This document shows, one piece after another, positions 36,701-48,023 of a DNA stretch of 64,000 nucleotides. The position numbers were made by a program, and so were the translations under genes. Below the pieces are notes generated by a model. That model saw nothing but the letters and a program-made list of their open reading frames with translations. It made no database searches and was not told the origin of the DNA. Source of the DNA: Lentinus brumalis (lineage: Eukaryota > Basidiomycota > Agaricomycetes > Polyporales > Polyporaceae); contig MARA01000021.1 in assembly GCA_001792895.1 (NCBI GenBank), forward strand, positions 372,001 to 436,000, given 5' to 3'. How positions within the stretch are numbered: position 1 is the stretch's first letter; every line of letters starts with the position of its first letter.

Positions 36701-37051
36701 TCGTATGTGTACTGTCTCCAAGTTCTGAAGCTCAGAGTAAGGACTCTGTGGACATGGCCGAAGCCCACTCACCTTTCGCTCGTCAAGTCGCCTGCCGAAA
36801 GTTCGTACCTTAGGCCAGGTCGACGTCCTTTTGGTCAAGAATATATTCAAATTCGGCCTGCCGTCCCCAAGAAACACAGCGTGTAGGTCCTTGTCACTCG
36901 TTACGACGCTCCCAGAAGTCTACCAATAACGTGGACCCGACGACTGGACCAGAAATAGATGGTCTATTCAATCATCCAGACGCTGCTGATATAGTTCACT
37001 AGTACTGACCTTTTAATCGGCCTCCTTCAGCAGTATTTTGACAGCGCTTCG
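33730..37051. other. gene-poor 3.3 kb
   Basis: No supported gene. A short open frame at 35292-35411 (MTLHLSDIPDPCPVL...) followed by a GTATGC donor could be a first exon, and another at 35861-36136 ends VDMGMRVCDAD, but neither can be joined into a protein. The stretch may hold decayed members of the mini-protein family found next to it. Confidence 0.35.
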
Positions 37052-37396
37052 CTAGGTGGAGTCCGGCGCGGATGTATCCGACTCTACGGCTGACGGTGAC
37101 GAGGCGGGAATCATGTTTTGCGACACTGACACTGAGGGAGCTGTAGTCCGCGTGCCACAAGTCAGTCGGGAGCGGGCGACTGTAGTATCTCTACGATACA
37201 TACCTTGTCTCCACGCGATAGTACAAGCAGGCATATTGACACTCGCCATCTGCACGGGCTCCTCCGGTCCATATCGAACGCTTACTTGCGCGGTAGTAGC
37301 GGGAAGATACACCAGAACAGGACGATGCTGGTCAAGCTGCTCCCGGAGGATCTGAAGGTACGACTTTGGCATCTTCTCGCTGCTGACGGACGACAA
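37052..37396 (-). CDS. Zn2Cys6 mini-protein family, truncated member without cluster
   Basis: Two exons: 37204-37396 (193 nt, ending in phase 1) and 37052-37140, giving 93 residues. Exon 1 has the family pattern: VLVYLPATTAQVSVRYGP, then VQMASVNMPACTIAWRQG at the splice site, comparable to VTISIKYP and VSVPACNIVMTS of the member at 40.9 kb. Exon 2 is Ser/Pro-rich (SQNMIPASSPSAVESDTSAP) and ends at TAG before any Cys cluster, so this member would be only the N-terminal domain plus linker. Function unknown. It may be a pseudogene or a natural short form lacking the DNA-binding part. Confidence 0.5.
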   Translation of the reverse strand: MSSVSSEKMPKSYLQILREQLDQHRPVLVYLPATTAQVSVRYGPEEPVQMASVNMPACTIAWRQGMYRRDTTVARSRLTCGTRTTAPSVSVSQNMIPASSPSAVESDTSAPDST

Positions 37397-38286
37397 ATGA
37401 GTACGAAGACGTTCTGGTGTGTGGGTGTCGCTGCAGACTGCTTTTATGAGTCGTATAACCGCCCCGCCGGGTCAGTCCTGTTCCAGTGTTTACAGGTCCG
37501 CCCCGGTCAGCCGACCTTCCAGTCCTCATCGGTTGACAGGATGGGTGCGAGTGAGAGGTGGCGGCTGTTCATTTCCCTCGGAGGAGAAGTCACAATGTTC
37601 CGACTTCGCAAATCAACCGAGCGAACCGCGGTATTGCGGGCCGTCCGTCGCCTTAGTGCGGAGTAAAGAAGGAGGAAGAAGACGAAAAAGGGTACGCTTC
37701 AATCGAAAAGCTACAGCTTTCAGATACTTAGACCCGGATCCGGTACACGTCCGCGGACCGGGCTGCCTATATGATGGATCAAGGGTCAGCCGCATGGGCT
37801 AGTCCAGTGTCGCGACTGCTGAAGAGCGGAGATCAGCTCAGCCGCCGTTATACATCTTTCTTACTTGTACTCGTTGCTCTCCACGACAAGTAGCGAGAGC
37901 CGACATGTCAATTTCGGTCTGAACGGCATCTATTAGGAAAGCACCTATCGACGTGGGCTTGCATGCACAGCGCTGACGACCTAAGATACTTAGCGTACAC
38001 GCGGTGCAATATCAATATCTGAGCGGGGTGTGCGCGAGGATCTGCGAGACTTCCGGGATGTCGGGGCGAAGGAGGCAGACGCGGGCGAAGAAGGCAGACG
38101 GTGGCGAGTAACGAGTGGCCTGAGATCGATGACATTTTGTCATACGACCTGCAAGGGTCTGTCAGCATGGTCGGAGCATGTAGTAAACATCGCAGAACTC
38201 GCCGTTAATGTGATTCAGGGCCGGCACATCGCAGCAATTGGGCACATCGCAGCAACTGGCATGGGACGGGTCCGAATTATTGCGAG

Positions 38287-38772
38287 TCAGGCGCCACGGC
38301 TGGTTGTGCCGCGCTCTTCGCAGTTCAACTTGTGGTCCTTGCACCGCTGGCACGGGCGGCCTCCCTCGCAACGCTTCCGTGCGTTGTTACATTCCAGACA
38401 CTGGCAGCACAGTCAGTTCAGGCCACAGCACTCTGGATGCGACAGGCACGAAAGGGACTCACAGCAGGACTCTGCCTGGTTTCCTGCACAGGCAACTGAC
38501 TCCCTTCCTGATACCTGTCTGTGGAGTTGAAGGGCAGACGCGCTTAGGTCGTGGCCATGCCAAATCGGAACACACGTACCGCGTCTGACGGATAACGTCT
38601 GTTGTGGGACTTGATGAATCTCGGTACGCGATGGCCCACAGGAGTACTCATATAGTATTTCGATAGTAGTGGGAGGTAGAGAGATGGAGATGGTACCGGC
38701 AACAGAGTGCCCGTTCTCTTGCAAAGCGCGGCTGATCCTTGCTCGCTGAGCAATGAGGTAGGTAGAATTCAT
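38287..38772 (-). CDS. Zn2Cys6 mini-protein, 120 residues
   Basis: Three exons: 38580-38772, 38463-38518 and 38287-38400. Exon 1 carries the family domain (VAGTISISLPPTTIEILYEY) and ends in phase 1; exon 2 is a short Gln-rich linker; exon 3 begins with the first cluster Cys and reads CLECNNARKRCEGGRPCQRC followed by KDHKLNC, i.e. C-x2-C-x6-C-x6-C-x2-C-x6-C, the canonical fungal binuclear zinc cluster. The tail is basic and ends GTTSRGA. No middle homology domain as in ordinary Zn2Cys6 regulators, so it may bind DNA without its own activation domain, or act as a partner. Function unknown. Confidence 0.7.
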
Positions 38773-39045
38773 GAGTGTAGCCAGAGTAGTGATACAGTAG
38801 CAGTGTCTCGAGGGTCAGGAGAGGGGACCTAACGCAATGGGTGTTCGAAGTATTGACGAGCTTATATTGCACCGCTCATGATCGGAAGCCAGATATAGCG
38901 ACTGAGCCTGTGTGGTTGCTGCCAACCAGTAGCGGGAGCCACAGCGGTTGCGGGTACTAGGTAAAGTAGTAAGTACCGACCCGATGGCGACGAGAATTGA
39001 ACATTCACTCACATGTCATGTCAAACTTGTCAACACGTCAATGCG

Positions 39046-39740
39046 TCATAGGGTGTCGTCAGAAAGCGCACGAGGGCCAGCTAGCGTTTCGTAGCACACG
39101 CTGCGGATAACGAATCTTACATCACCGGGAATTGGGTGGTTGGGGTAGCTCGTAAGAGCGGCGCGAGAGAAGCGCCCTCTCCCGAAACCTTCTGCCACGG
39201 GCCGGAACATCTTGACAGCTGGCGGGATTGGACGCAGCAACAGCAGTGCGGACCTGTGCGCCGGACATGTACGGCGAACACACAGAATCATTGACTAGTG
39301 CACAATTTGAGGAGATGGCATGAGTCTCACCGGGCTTTCCGAAAGCGATGCGCTTCGGGGATGGTTCATTCTCCTTGTTGTCATCGGCAGATGACACGCC
39401 CGACACGAGGGCAGCGTTGGGGCGGCAGCAGCTGTAGGTAAATGCCTGATGGACCCGATCCGAGGGACATTGCAAGACGGTCTTGCAGGCCAGGGATTCC
39501 TAGGGACTCGCAGCGTGCTGCTGGCGGCTTCTCGCACTGTCTCGCACAATGCCGGTGTAAAGTGAGGAGCTGTACAGCACAGCGTGCAGGCATCCCTACA
39601 ACTCCGGCAGAGTTCTAAGGTCCTTGGGCAGACGGGTATGATGGTTTCACCGCCAGCAGACAGAACATTCGCCGTGGGCGATACGGTGAGTAATGATGTT
39701 GGGAGCAGGGGAAAGATTGTCTGCGCAAGTTGACACAATT
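39046..39740 (-). pseudogene. possible decayed or diverged family member
   Basis: Minus-strand pieces resemble the mini-protein family but cannot be joined cleanly: QTIFPLLPTSLLTVSP (linker-like), then CRSCRDACTLC (C-x2-C-x6-C) with further Cys at ALCET and, one frame over, CEKPPAARC, then an acidic/basic tail ADDNKENEPSPKRIAFGKP before a GTGAGA donor. The second half of the cluster needs a frame change, so I call it a likely pseudogene. Low confidence. Confidence 0.3.
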
Positions 39741-39794
39741 CGGGTCCGAGTCGGCGCGGTGAGTGAGTAATAAGGCTCAGTGGGCAACAAGCAA

Positions 39795-39935
39795 ATACAA
39801 CCTACGCGGGCGGCGATGGCGCTGTGATGTTCTCTGTCAGAGAAACTCTCGCAGTTGCATTCAACTACAAACCAGATGGATCAGTGCGTTCTCAGAATGT
39901 GTTCGAGTGTCAGCTGAGCCTAGTACTTAATCCGG
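39795..39935 (+). pseudogene. fragment like the family's first exon
   Basis: Reads FSVRETLAVAFNYKPDGSVR then FECQLSLVLN, close in pattern to the N-terminal domain of the family (hydrophobic strand, x-P-D-G, second strand). There is no in-frame ATG just upstream and no zinc exon nearby, so it is probably a stray or dead first exon. Confidence 0.3.
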
Positions 39936-40858
39936 CAACTCACAGTGAAACTTAATAAGTACTTACGACGGAGAAGAGGAGGGCAGGTGCAGATAGAACG
40001 TGTTTGTGGACGTCTTTTCGAGTGGTTGTGCGTTTTAGCGATCAGGGCGGGCCCAGTGGTGTGCGGTCAATTGTCATGGGCTGCCAGCGGCCCGCGGGGC
40101 ATGCTTAGGGACGGCGCACTGCATTACGTAAGCAGCACGATAGGATGAGTGGCTGAATACGGCAATTAGCCAGTGCTTCGTGCCATGATGCATGCCATGG
40201 GACGAGAAGTCCTTTACGCCGAGATTCCCATCCACAACGACTCACCTATTATAGGACCAGTACTCTGCTGCCCTATCTGCACCCACACAAATGCTCCGTG
40301 ACTTGTTCGCGCCGGAGTAGCTCTTCTAGGTTTTCTTTTGGCTTCGGTGAGCCGGAGTCAGTACCACGCAGGCTCCGTAGACGTCGACTGATTGCGAAAC
40401 TCACTAGTAACATGCGTACCTCAGACACCATTTGTCGACCTGTAGCTGGCTGGGACGTCATAACAGGTGGTCTTAGCCAGTGCACTGGAAAGCTTGCATG
40501 TTGAATCAACATGCGCCTCCTGAGTGCAGTTCACGGCCCCAAATTTCATCCGCTGGACTGCGAGTGGGTGTAACGTGGACCTGTTTACCACATAGCCTGA
40601 GACAATCACATAATGGGCTGAAGGCTGACACGAAAGAAGTGGCACCGCCCTCAATTCAGGACACAGCAGCCGTCAAACCGCATGACATGCTAGCGAAGGT
40701 GCGTCTTCTCTGGCAGGTTCCTGACAGCGTGTAACGTTAACAGCTCCGTTTTGACCCCGCGACTGCTGGTGGCGGCGTTTGCTGATTTTGGCAACGCGGC
40801 AGACTCCAGAGTTCTATAAGTCCACAATCCGTGCCCATGTTTCCTCCTCACTCCCACA

Positions 40859-41573
40859 ATGTCCGCGTTGCCCCCATGGCCGGCAGAGCTGCGTCGCCGT
40901 CTTTACAAAGCCGCCGCGGCAAAGGACGCAGAGACCGTGCCTAATCCTGTCACGATTTCCATCAAGTATCCGAAGGAAGATATCATCATCCGGGATGTAG
41001 ACGGCTCACTCCGAACGGTTTCCGTTCCCGCGTGCAACATCGTTATGACCAGCGGTGAGTCATTTCTCAGGCTTTCTGTCCGAAGCCGCTTTGCTACGCA
41101 TTGTATTCACGTTCTGATAGATCAACTCATCCCGAGCCTCGTCCCGGACGAACCCACGTCCCAATTGTCTGGTTCATCTCAGACTCGGGACTCGTCTGCA
41201 CCGCTATATCACTACGAGATTGTCATGCCCCTTGAAGGAGCCGGTACTGAGCAAGTCGACGGCTATGTGGATTCTACTGGAGGGTTCTCACTACCGACCA
41301 ACACTCCCGACCTTGTCATAGGTTCCGTCAATTCGGATGTCCGGAATGCTCCCCCGCAGTACCCCGAAGTACGTCGCCCACTATCCCCGTACTATTCACG
41401 CCCTCTGACGTTGTCATTTATTACAGTGCCATCGATGCGCCAGCACGACCTCTGTTTGCGAGCGCACCTCAGGGTTCCCCTGCCGCGGATGCATCGACAG
41501 CAAAATCCCTTGCGTCGTGACGTTCCATCCTCAAGCCCCCGCCGACGCATACGGCGGATTCGGTCTGTACTAG
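40859..41573 (+). CDS. Zn2Cys6 mini-protein, 196 residues
   Basis: Three exons: 40859-41054 (196 nt, phase 1), 41121-41368 and 41427-41573. N-terminal domain: MSALPPWPAELRRRLYKAAA, NPVTISIKYP, DVDGSLRTVSVPACNIVM. The linker is Ser/Asp-rich. Exon 3 starts at the first Cys: CHRCASTTSVCERTSGFPC, then RGC and a last Cys after IDSKIP (C-x2-C-x6-C-x7-C-x2-C-x6-C). The usual basic loop between Cys2 and Cys3 is replaced by ASTTSV, so DNA binding may be weak or altered. A TATA-like TCTATAAG lies about 40 bp upstream. No activation or dimerisation domain is visible; role unknown. Confidence 0.75.
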
Positions 41574-42085
41574 TCTCAGCAACTGTGTGGTGAACCCGCG
41601 GCTCCGGTCAGCTCGGGTACGTCCTTGTAATCTTTCTGTACTGCCTCCTCGAACATTGGTAGCTGACTTTCGCCCTAAAAGTAATTAAGGGCGGACGCAA
41701 ACGGATGTCCGATTTCTCTGATTCAATGGCGTTCGAAGATGAATACAAAGTAGTAGGGGGTCGTCCCCCTTCTATGATTAGGTGCGAGCTGGTCTGACGA
41801 CACGTAGACTCGGACATTGTAGGCGCAGCTGGCCTGCATATTGATTCCGGGATTTCTTGACCGCTACTGTACTGCATCAAGTTTCCTTATGTGTTCTCGT
41901 CGGTCGTTCAATGTGGAGGCGACTGGCACACTGCTGGAGACGGCTCTATGACGTGCAAACCCGAAGTTCAATCCACGATCCCGTTACACAAGTCAGTGCG
42001 GCCGAGGGTCCCCGCGCAGGCATCATTACACTCGGCACCTCAGTCCCAATAGATACCTCATAAGTAGACGAGTACGGATACCGCG

Positions 42086-42815
42086 TCATGCGATGCGCCC
42101 GGAGTCTAAACGCTCGTTCAAGCCTCTCTCGTTGTCTGGCGTGCAAGGCTCCCGTCGCCTCAAGCGACGCTTGCACTCCCCTCCTAGGCCCAGGCATCGC
42201 GTGCAGGGCAACAGTCCAGGGACGGCAGGGTGGCATTTCTTGTGCAGCCTATAACATTCTTCGCACTGGCGAGTAGGGAGTCAGACACGGTCCGCGAGAA
42301 GAAGCTGCGAGCGGTAGTACGGACGTACCACCGGCGTGTCCCGTGCCTCGCGACGTCGGTGCTGTCCTCTTGTGGTCCGATCCGGGCCACATGAGTGTCC
42401 ACTCGCACTCGCACCCGCACGTTCGCGAGCGGCGGATGGACGAGGCGGATACGGGGTTGCTATGCTAGAAGGCGTTGCTCGGCAAGAGGCTGTCGGCGTC
42501 GCAGAGACCGGTCTGCGGTCCGACCTCTCAGCGATGGAAAGCGCCGCGGCCGCGGGGCGCGCACAGGACTCGTGAATGTCTGTGAGCGCAACGAAGCCGT
42601 CAACGAAACTGGGGATATCGCAAGCCCATCGCGGAACACTCACTCAGGGAGATCTCTTGCGCGAACGTCTGCATACGCGGTGCGAACACTTCGGCATTAC
42701 AGGTGTGGGTCTGTGTGAGGACGACCTCCGTGGGCGGAAGATGAATGATGATATTTCCCGTTTGATTCGCGGGCCCGCGCAGGATGGCATGGAGGTTGCC
42801 TAAAAACGAAGCCAT
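42086..42815 (-). CDS. Zn2Cys6 mini-protein, exon 1 phase uncertain
   Basis: Three exons: about 42644-42815, 42329-42608 and 42086-42265. Exon 1 starts MASFLGNLHAILRGPANQ with strand GNIIIHLPP as in other members. Exon 3 begins at the first Cys and reads CEECYRLHKKCHPAVPGLLP, then CTRC and a Cys after LGLGGE: C-x2-C-x6-C-x9-C-x2-C-x6-C, with a basic tail (KRRLRRRE). The linker exon is Arg/Ser/Ala-rich. Exon 1 ends in phase 1 at its only good donor while exon 2 needs phase 2, so one base seems to be missing in exon 1, like the single-base slips seen elsewhere in the window. Function unknown. Confidence 0.6.
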
Positions 42816-42890
42816 GGCCGAGGAGTTGAGATCGTGCTGGTGGCGCGCTGCGACGGAGGCGCTACTGGATCCGCAGGCAGGAACAGAGGA

Positions 42891-43015
42891 GGGCGAATTG
42901 TGCAAAGGAGGATAAGTTGAGCGGAGGAGGCGAGTTGTGCGAAGGAGGGTGAGTTGTGCGAAGGAGGGAAAGGAGGGCGAGTTGTGCGAAGGAGGGTGAG
43001 TTGAGCGATTGCAGA
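42891..43015. repeat. about 19 bp G-rich minisatellite
   Basis: Five or so imperfect copies of a unit like CGAGTTGTGCGAAGGAGGG. It lies between the start of the mini-protein gene at 42815 (minus) and its TATA-like TTATAAAAGG at about 43038-43047, so it falls in the leader/promoter of that gene. Confidence 0.7.
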
Positions 43016-43299
43016 AAGTACTCGCTGAGCCCGATACCTTTTATAAGGCCTTTCATCTCTCCATCGCCGCGCCCTTCTTGATCGCCATGCATCGTACAAC
43101 GAGCACGCACCCCGGCCACGAGACACAGGTCTCGTCGCGCCGACTCCAGTGTGTTGCCCAGGCTGGTGCCTCGTGTATCCGAGCACCGCAGGAACACGCA
43201 GCACGGCGAACGTTAACGCGGCCGGCAGACCCACTCACTATTTATCCGGGGCGTGTTCGAGAACACGTGAGGGACGACGCATGATCGACAGAAGTGCTT

Positions 43300-43950
43300 G
43301 CTGCACCGGATGAATCGCCGCTGAGAGAGCGTAAGCTTGATTCTGACGCTCCTCGCGAAGAAGTGACGAAGCCCACACCTAACGCGAACGCCTCTGGCCT
43401 GGTCGTCGACGTCAGTCCCCGACAGACAGCTACATGCGGAGGTCTTACTCGGACTCACCAATATCCAGCGGGCCTTTGCATTTGCAAGTATGCATAGTTG
43501 GGAGTCGGGAGTCGGGGATTCGGAGGAGAGTGCTGGGACTACAGCGACCTCGCGGGAGAAGCGCGACTGGTCTGCAGTTCTGGCGTGTCAGTACATCGGG
43601 TACTGACCTTGACTATTCTAAAGCGCCGCCGCCGTTGACCGGCCTATTCAAAACTTCCGCCGCTGCACCGGATGAATCGCCGCTGAGAGAGCGTAAGTTT
43701 GCTTCTGGCGTTCCTTGCCGAAGAAGTGACGAAGCCCATACCTAACGCCCCATGCCTGGCGATCGATCGGTAAGTCACCGACAGACAGCTACGTACGTGC
43801 GGAGGCCGTACTCGGACTCGCCAATATCCAGCGGACCTCTGCAAGTATGCATAGTTGGGAGTCGGGCATTCGGAGGAGAGTGCAAGCGACCTCGCGGGAG
43901 AAGCGCGACTGGTCTGCAGTTCGTTGATCGGCCAATTCAAAACTTCCGCC
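43300..43950. repeat. tandem duplication, about 360 bp period
   Basis: The segment starting GCACCGGATGAATCGCCGC at 43302 recurs at 43663, and landmarks such as CCAATATCCAGCGG and CTCGCGGGAGAAGCGCGACT recur in the same order. The copies differ by several small deletions. No protein recognised in either. Confidence 0.75.
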
Positions 43951-44635
43951 GCCTCCGCCGAAAGCCAAACTGCGCAAAAAATGATACCAGTCCTCGTCCC
44001 GTGCGCATATAAGGGCGGTTGCGGTCAAACTGGGTAAAGAAGCAGCTACGGCGATGGGCGTCAGCCGCGGCGCAGCGGGCCTAAAGGCTAACGCATGGTG
44101 TGGTGCACTCACACTGTAGTATGTACAGCGCGTGCCTCCCGTGTTCCTGTCCTCCCCCCGCACCTCCGCGCACACGTGTAGAGTTTGTCCAGTACTAGTA
44201 CATACGACGAGGACACCACGCGGAGGCATCCTGAGGGCAGAACTCAAGGGTATCCTAGTAGCGAAGGTCACATCAGCTCCATCATCATCGTGTAAAATCA
44301 TGAGGCTTACTCACCGACGACGGACGGCGAATAGATCAGGGCCCGAAGACGCTGAAAGATCACACCAAAGCGGTTCCAATATAACAGGATGCCATTCATC
44401 CTCCCAAAATAACAGCTACTCGTACAGGGATCATCTACAACGCGTGTGCGGGGGGTGCGGGTAATGCGAAAGGGGTGACTATATCCAGGGAATGACATTA
44501 CACGAGAGCGAAATAATGATGACAGACAACATGACCGGCAGCCCAACGTCCATGTCGTGACAGCGCAAGGGGAGAAAAGCCCTCATCACCCGAGTCTCAA
44601 GGCCCGAGGCGGGCCGCGTGCTCAGTCGGGACAAC
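43951..44635. other. intergenic
   Basis: Downstream region of the protease gene (minus strand). Nothing recognised except scattered open frames without family features. Confidence 0.35.
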
Positions 44636-46386
44636 TCACGCGGAGGTCGCGTTGTTGAAGATGAGCAGGTTCGGCGTGCCCGAGGGCAGCGCGTCCAGGA
44701 GCGCGTTCTCGGTCGAGAGCGCGAGGAGCGCAATCTTGAGCTGCTTGGGCGTGAGCGACGGCGGCGGTACGGGTGCGTCCGCGGACGAGTCTTCGACGAG
44801 CGCGGGGGGCGGGAGGAACGTCGACACCCACGAGGGCATGACAGAGTACGCGAGCGCATACACGCCAGAGACCGTCGACGCAGAGAACACCTGCTCGGTC
44901 ATGGCCTGCGGGACGAGGTCAGGGACGGCGTTCGGGTTGAACGTCTTGGAAGGGTAGAGCGAAAGCAGGTATGCGAGGAGACCGGCGGTATGGGGAGAAG
45001 CCATTGACGTGCCAGACATGGTCGTGACCGCCGAGGTGCTGCCAATGTACGTAGAGAGAATGTTGAGACCGGGCGCGAAGACATCGACGCAAGGACCGTG
45101 GTTGGAGAAGTAGGCGCGCTCATCACCGAGGGTAGAGGCGCCGACGGTGACGGCCTTCTCGGCAGCGGCGGGGGAGTTGTTGCACGCGTCACGGTTGTCG
45201 TTGCCGGCAGCGACAGCAAAGTGCATGCCAGCATCCACAGCGCGGTTGACAGTGTCGTCGAGGGCACGCGACTTGCCACCACCCAGGGACATGTTGGCGA
45301 CGGAACCCTTGTGCGCAGTCTTGCCCGTTTTCCTGTACTCCTCGCGCGCAGCAGCGTCCTTCGCAGCAGCCTGCTGTGCAGCCCAGACGACACCGCCGAC
45401 GACGTCGCTCATGGTGCCACTGCCGTTACTGCCGAGCACCTTGACGGCGATGACGTGCGCGGCCTTGGCAACACCGTACTTGCGCGACGCAATGGTACCC
45501 GCGCAGTGCGTGCCGTGGCCGTTGCCATCCTCATCGACATCGTTGGCGGGGATCGTCTTGCCCCACGACGCACGACCCTCAAACTCAACGTGGTTGACGT
45601 TGATGCCAGTGTCGATGACGTAGACATCAACGCCGTCACCTCCGTCGGTGTCGTACTCGTACTTGGTGAAGGTGCCGAAGGTGAGCTTCTGGCGGTGGCT
45701 GATACGAGCCAGACCCTAAGTAACAGATGATATTAGCATACATCTTCGAGCCTGATCGAGCCTGCTCTCGCTACGAATTGCGTCATCGAGATGAGCACGC
45801 AACGACGCGTGTCCCGCCCATGATAACGCGGGCCAATATGCCGGCGAACACCACCAGGCGGGGGAGACGGGATATGGATGACAAGACCGCCTCATAGAGC
45901 AACCGAGGAGATACGTATCGTGTGACTCGAACTCACCCAGGGAGCGCCCTTCTGCGTGGCAAGCTTCTCGACCTCAAACTCGTTGTACCGCTCGACCTCG
46001 AGCGTGCGGACAATCTGGTCGCGCTCAACATACTCGACCTCCGGCATCATGCGGATCTGGTCGAGGGTGCCAGCGGAGAACTTGCCGGCGTAGCCCTTGA
46101 CGTGTCCGTCGTAGACATGTGTGAGACCCGCGAACGCGTCCGCCTCGGGGTCGGCGGAGTGGACGTTCTGGAGGAAGTTCATGTGGTTGGCCATGAGTGC
46201 AGGGGCCACGCCGTCCTTGAGCATGACGATGTACGAGTTGTTGACGGTCCCGTGCGGGTGCTCGTCGACATGGAAGGGCGCGAGGGTCATGCCCGCGACA
46301 TTGCGGGGCGTGCCGTACGACGTCGAGAGGGGCTTGGCCGACGCCAACGAGACGGCGAGGAGGGTGACAACGAGTAGGCGGGCCAT
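44636..46386 (-). CDS. subtilisin-like serine protease (S8A, cerevisin/proteinase K type)
   Basis: Two exons, 45937-46386 and 44636-45715, in phase 0, 509 residues. A signal peptide (MARLLVVTLLAVSLASA) is followed by an I9-type inhibitor propeptide (NNSYIVMLKDGVAPALM to VEYVERDQIV), then the mature enzyme from about APWGLARISHR. Catalytic triad: Asp185 (YVIDTG), His217 (GHGTHCAG) and Ser387 (GTSMASPH); oxyanion Asn about 322 (AAGND). This is a complete active-site set. The catalytic domain is followed by a 90-residue tail with a Pro-rich stretch. Likely a vacuolar or secreted endopeptidase that matures by removing its own propeptide. The intron (221 bp) is longer than average. Confidence 0.9.
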
Positions 46387-46686
46387 GGTCGTCGTCGGGG
46401 GAGAGGAGGAGGTCCGCGGAGCCTCAGTCGGTCTCCGTTATCAGGCTGCGGGGTATGTTTGCGCCTGTGTACGTTGTGGCGGCACTGTCTCCTCAGGCCA
46501 AGTGCCGCGCGGGTACCCCATCCGGAACCTCTCCAACAGGCGACCTTCGGCGCGACAGCTCACAGGCCCATCTCCCCATGAAGCAAAAACACACGTTCAG
46601 CAGGACCGCGGGGTGACTACAACAGCGACAACGACTGCTTCGGGTGATTACGGAACAACCACGCAAAAGGATGCGGTATAGTTAGA

Positions 46687-46778
46687 TGATGAGAGTGGGA
46701 TTCGAACCCACGCCCGTGAGGACCAGATATCAGAGGAGCTCCTTAGTCTGGCGCCTTAGACCGCTCGGCCATCTCACC
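46687..46778 (-). tRNA. tRNA-Leu(AAG) with a 12-base intron
   Basis: Minus strand: acceptor GGTGAGA pairs with TCTCATC, D arm TGGCCGAGCGG, T arm GTGGGTTCGAATCCCAC, and a long variable arm typical of leucine tRNA. The anticodon stem CCAGA/TCTGG encloses CTAAGG, a 12-base insert (AGCTCCTCTGAT) and A; removing the insert after position 37 gives the loop CTAAGGA with anticodon AAG. Serine is excluded by the anticodon. Confidence 0.85.
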
Positions 46779-47261
46779 ATGCAATGCCGCCCGCTCTGCA
46801 TGCATACTGGGAGCGTCCCACTATGCCTCGCCCGGGGGCCCACAGCTTACAACAGTGGACAGAGGTACATACTTACATACATAAGTACAGTACGTACAGC
46901 GCAGGCAGTCTCCTCCTGGTTGCCTTTCGATCTTGTTCGGCTTCGAGTCGGACTCTACAAGTTGTACGCAAGAGCTAAGGGCTGGCGTCAGAGATGTATG
47001 ACTGAAGCCTGAAGACTTGCCATTCGCCGAGCCTCAGTCCTTACAGGTTCGTCTTCGAGTCTACTTCGCCTTGTCCATCGCTAGCTAGCTTCGTGTTGAT
47101 TGTCAGTTGACAGTCAGAGGGCACGTTCAGGGCACGTCTTCGCACTTGGACCGACGAGAATGCCATTGGATGACGTCATAGTGATCTGTGGGCAGGGCGC
47201 TCTGAAACTACTTGTAGTAAGTACTTGAGTAGTATCACTCATCGCGCATCGACTCACCATC
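46779..47261. other. intergenic
   Basis: Between the tRNA and the acylphosphatase gene. No feature recognised. Confidence 0.4.
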
Positions 47262-47701
47262 ATGACAATCCGCACCGTGGACTTCCGGGTCAAGGGCAAA
47301 GTACAGGGAGTGTTCTTCCGCGCATTCGCCAGGGACCTGGCACACCAGCATGGGATCGTAGGATGGGTGAAAAACGACCCGGTAAGTGTATCTTCGCAGT
47401 CCCGTACAAGTGATGGTCGTGTGCTGAACCCGGGCTTGCTGGCGACCATGCCATGCAGAGCGGCGACGTAGTCGGTACGGCGCAAGGCAGCCCGGAGGCT
47501 TTGGAGAAGTTGTAGGTGTTCCCCCGAGCACTCACTTTGCTCGGGCGCGGCTGATTCCTGAACCGGTTCTGCAGTAAAGAGGGCCTCCAGAAGGGTCCCG
47601 AGCATGCGAGAGTCACCGCCGTTGAGTTCACCAACGAGGCTTCCCTCGATAGACCCCAGTTCCAAGACTTTGAGAAGGTCCGAAACCCGCGTCCGTCGTA
47701 G
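47262..47701 (+). CDS. acylphosphatase
   Basis: Hydrolyses acyl phosphates (EC 3.6.1.7), a small cytosolic enzyme. Exons 47262-47381, 47459-47511 and 47575-47701 give 99 residues, the normal length. The start MTIRTVDFRVKGKVQGVFFR carries the signature VQGVFFR with catalytic Arg20; GIVGWVKN gives catalytic Asn38. Later blocks GDVVGTAQGSPEALEK and ARVTAVEFTNE fit the family. Introns are 77 and 63 bp and all joins keep frame. No damage. Confidence 0.93.
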
Positions 47702-48023
47702 TAGAGGAGCCTGAGGCGCATTTGGAACGCGCGGACTTTGTACTTGGATTGTATAGATGTGCACCTTCCAGCGAATCTTTGTTCAGATGTTACGGCAGGA
47801 CAGCAAGCAGTAGACGACGGTCAGGGTAGATTGCATAGGGTGGCTAGCATGCTCGTAGTCCTAGCTCAGCTGGCCAGAGCTGCAGAGCAAGGCCAGAGCT
47901 GCCTCCGGAGGGACGTCCAGAGATAAGATAAGATCTCAATTTCCTGAGCCGCCGCTCTCGAGATCTCGACTCTCATTCGTACCACCGCGTCTGCTGCTTC
48001 CTTTCAACCTCCCAGCGCAAGCT

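Noticed and set aside
44618..46681. Plus-strand open frames opposite the protease
   Set aside because: They are antisense shadows of the GC-rich protease gene, Arg/Val/Glu-rich and without domains.
46687..46778. tRNA-Ser
   Set aside because: Also has a long variable arm, but the anticodon after removing the intron is AAG (leucine).
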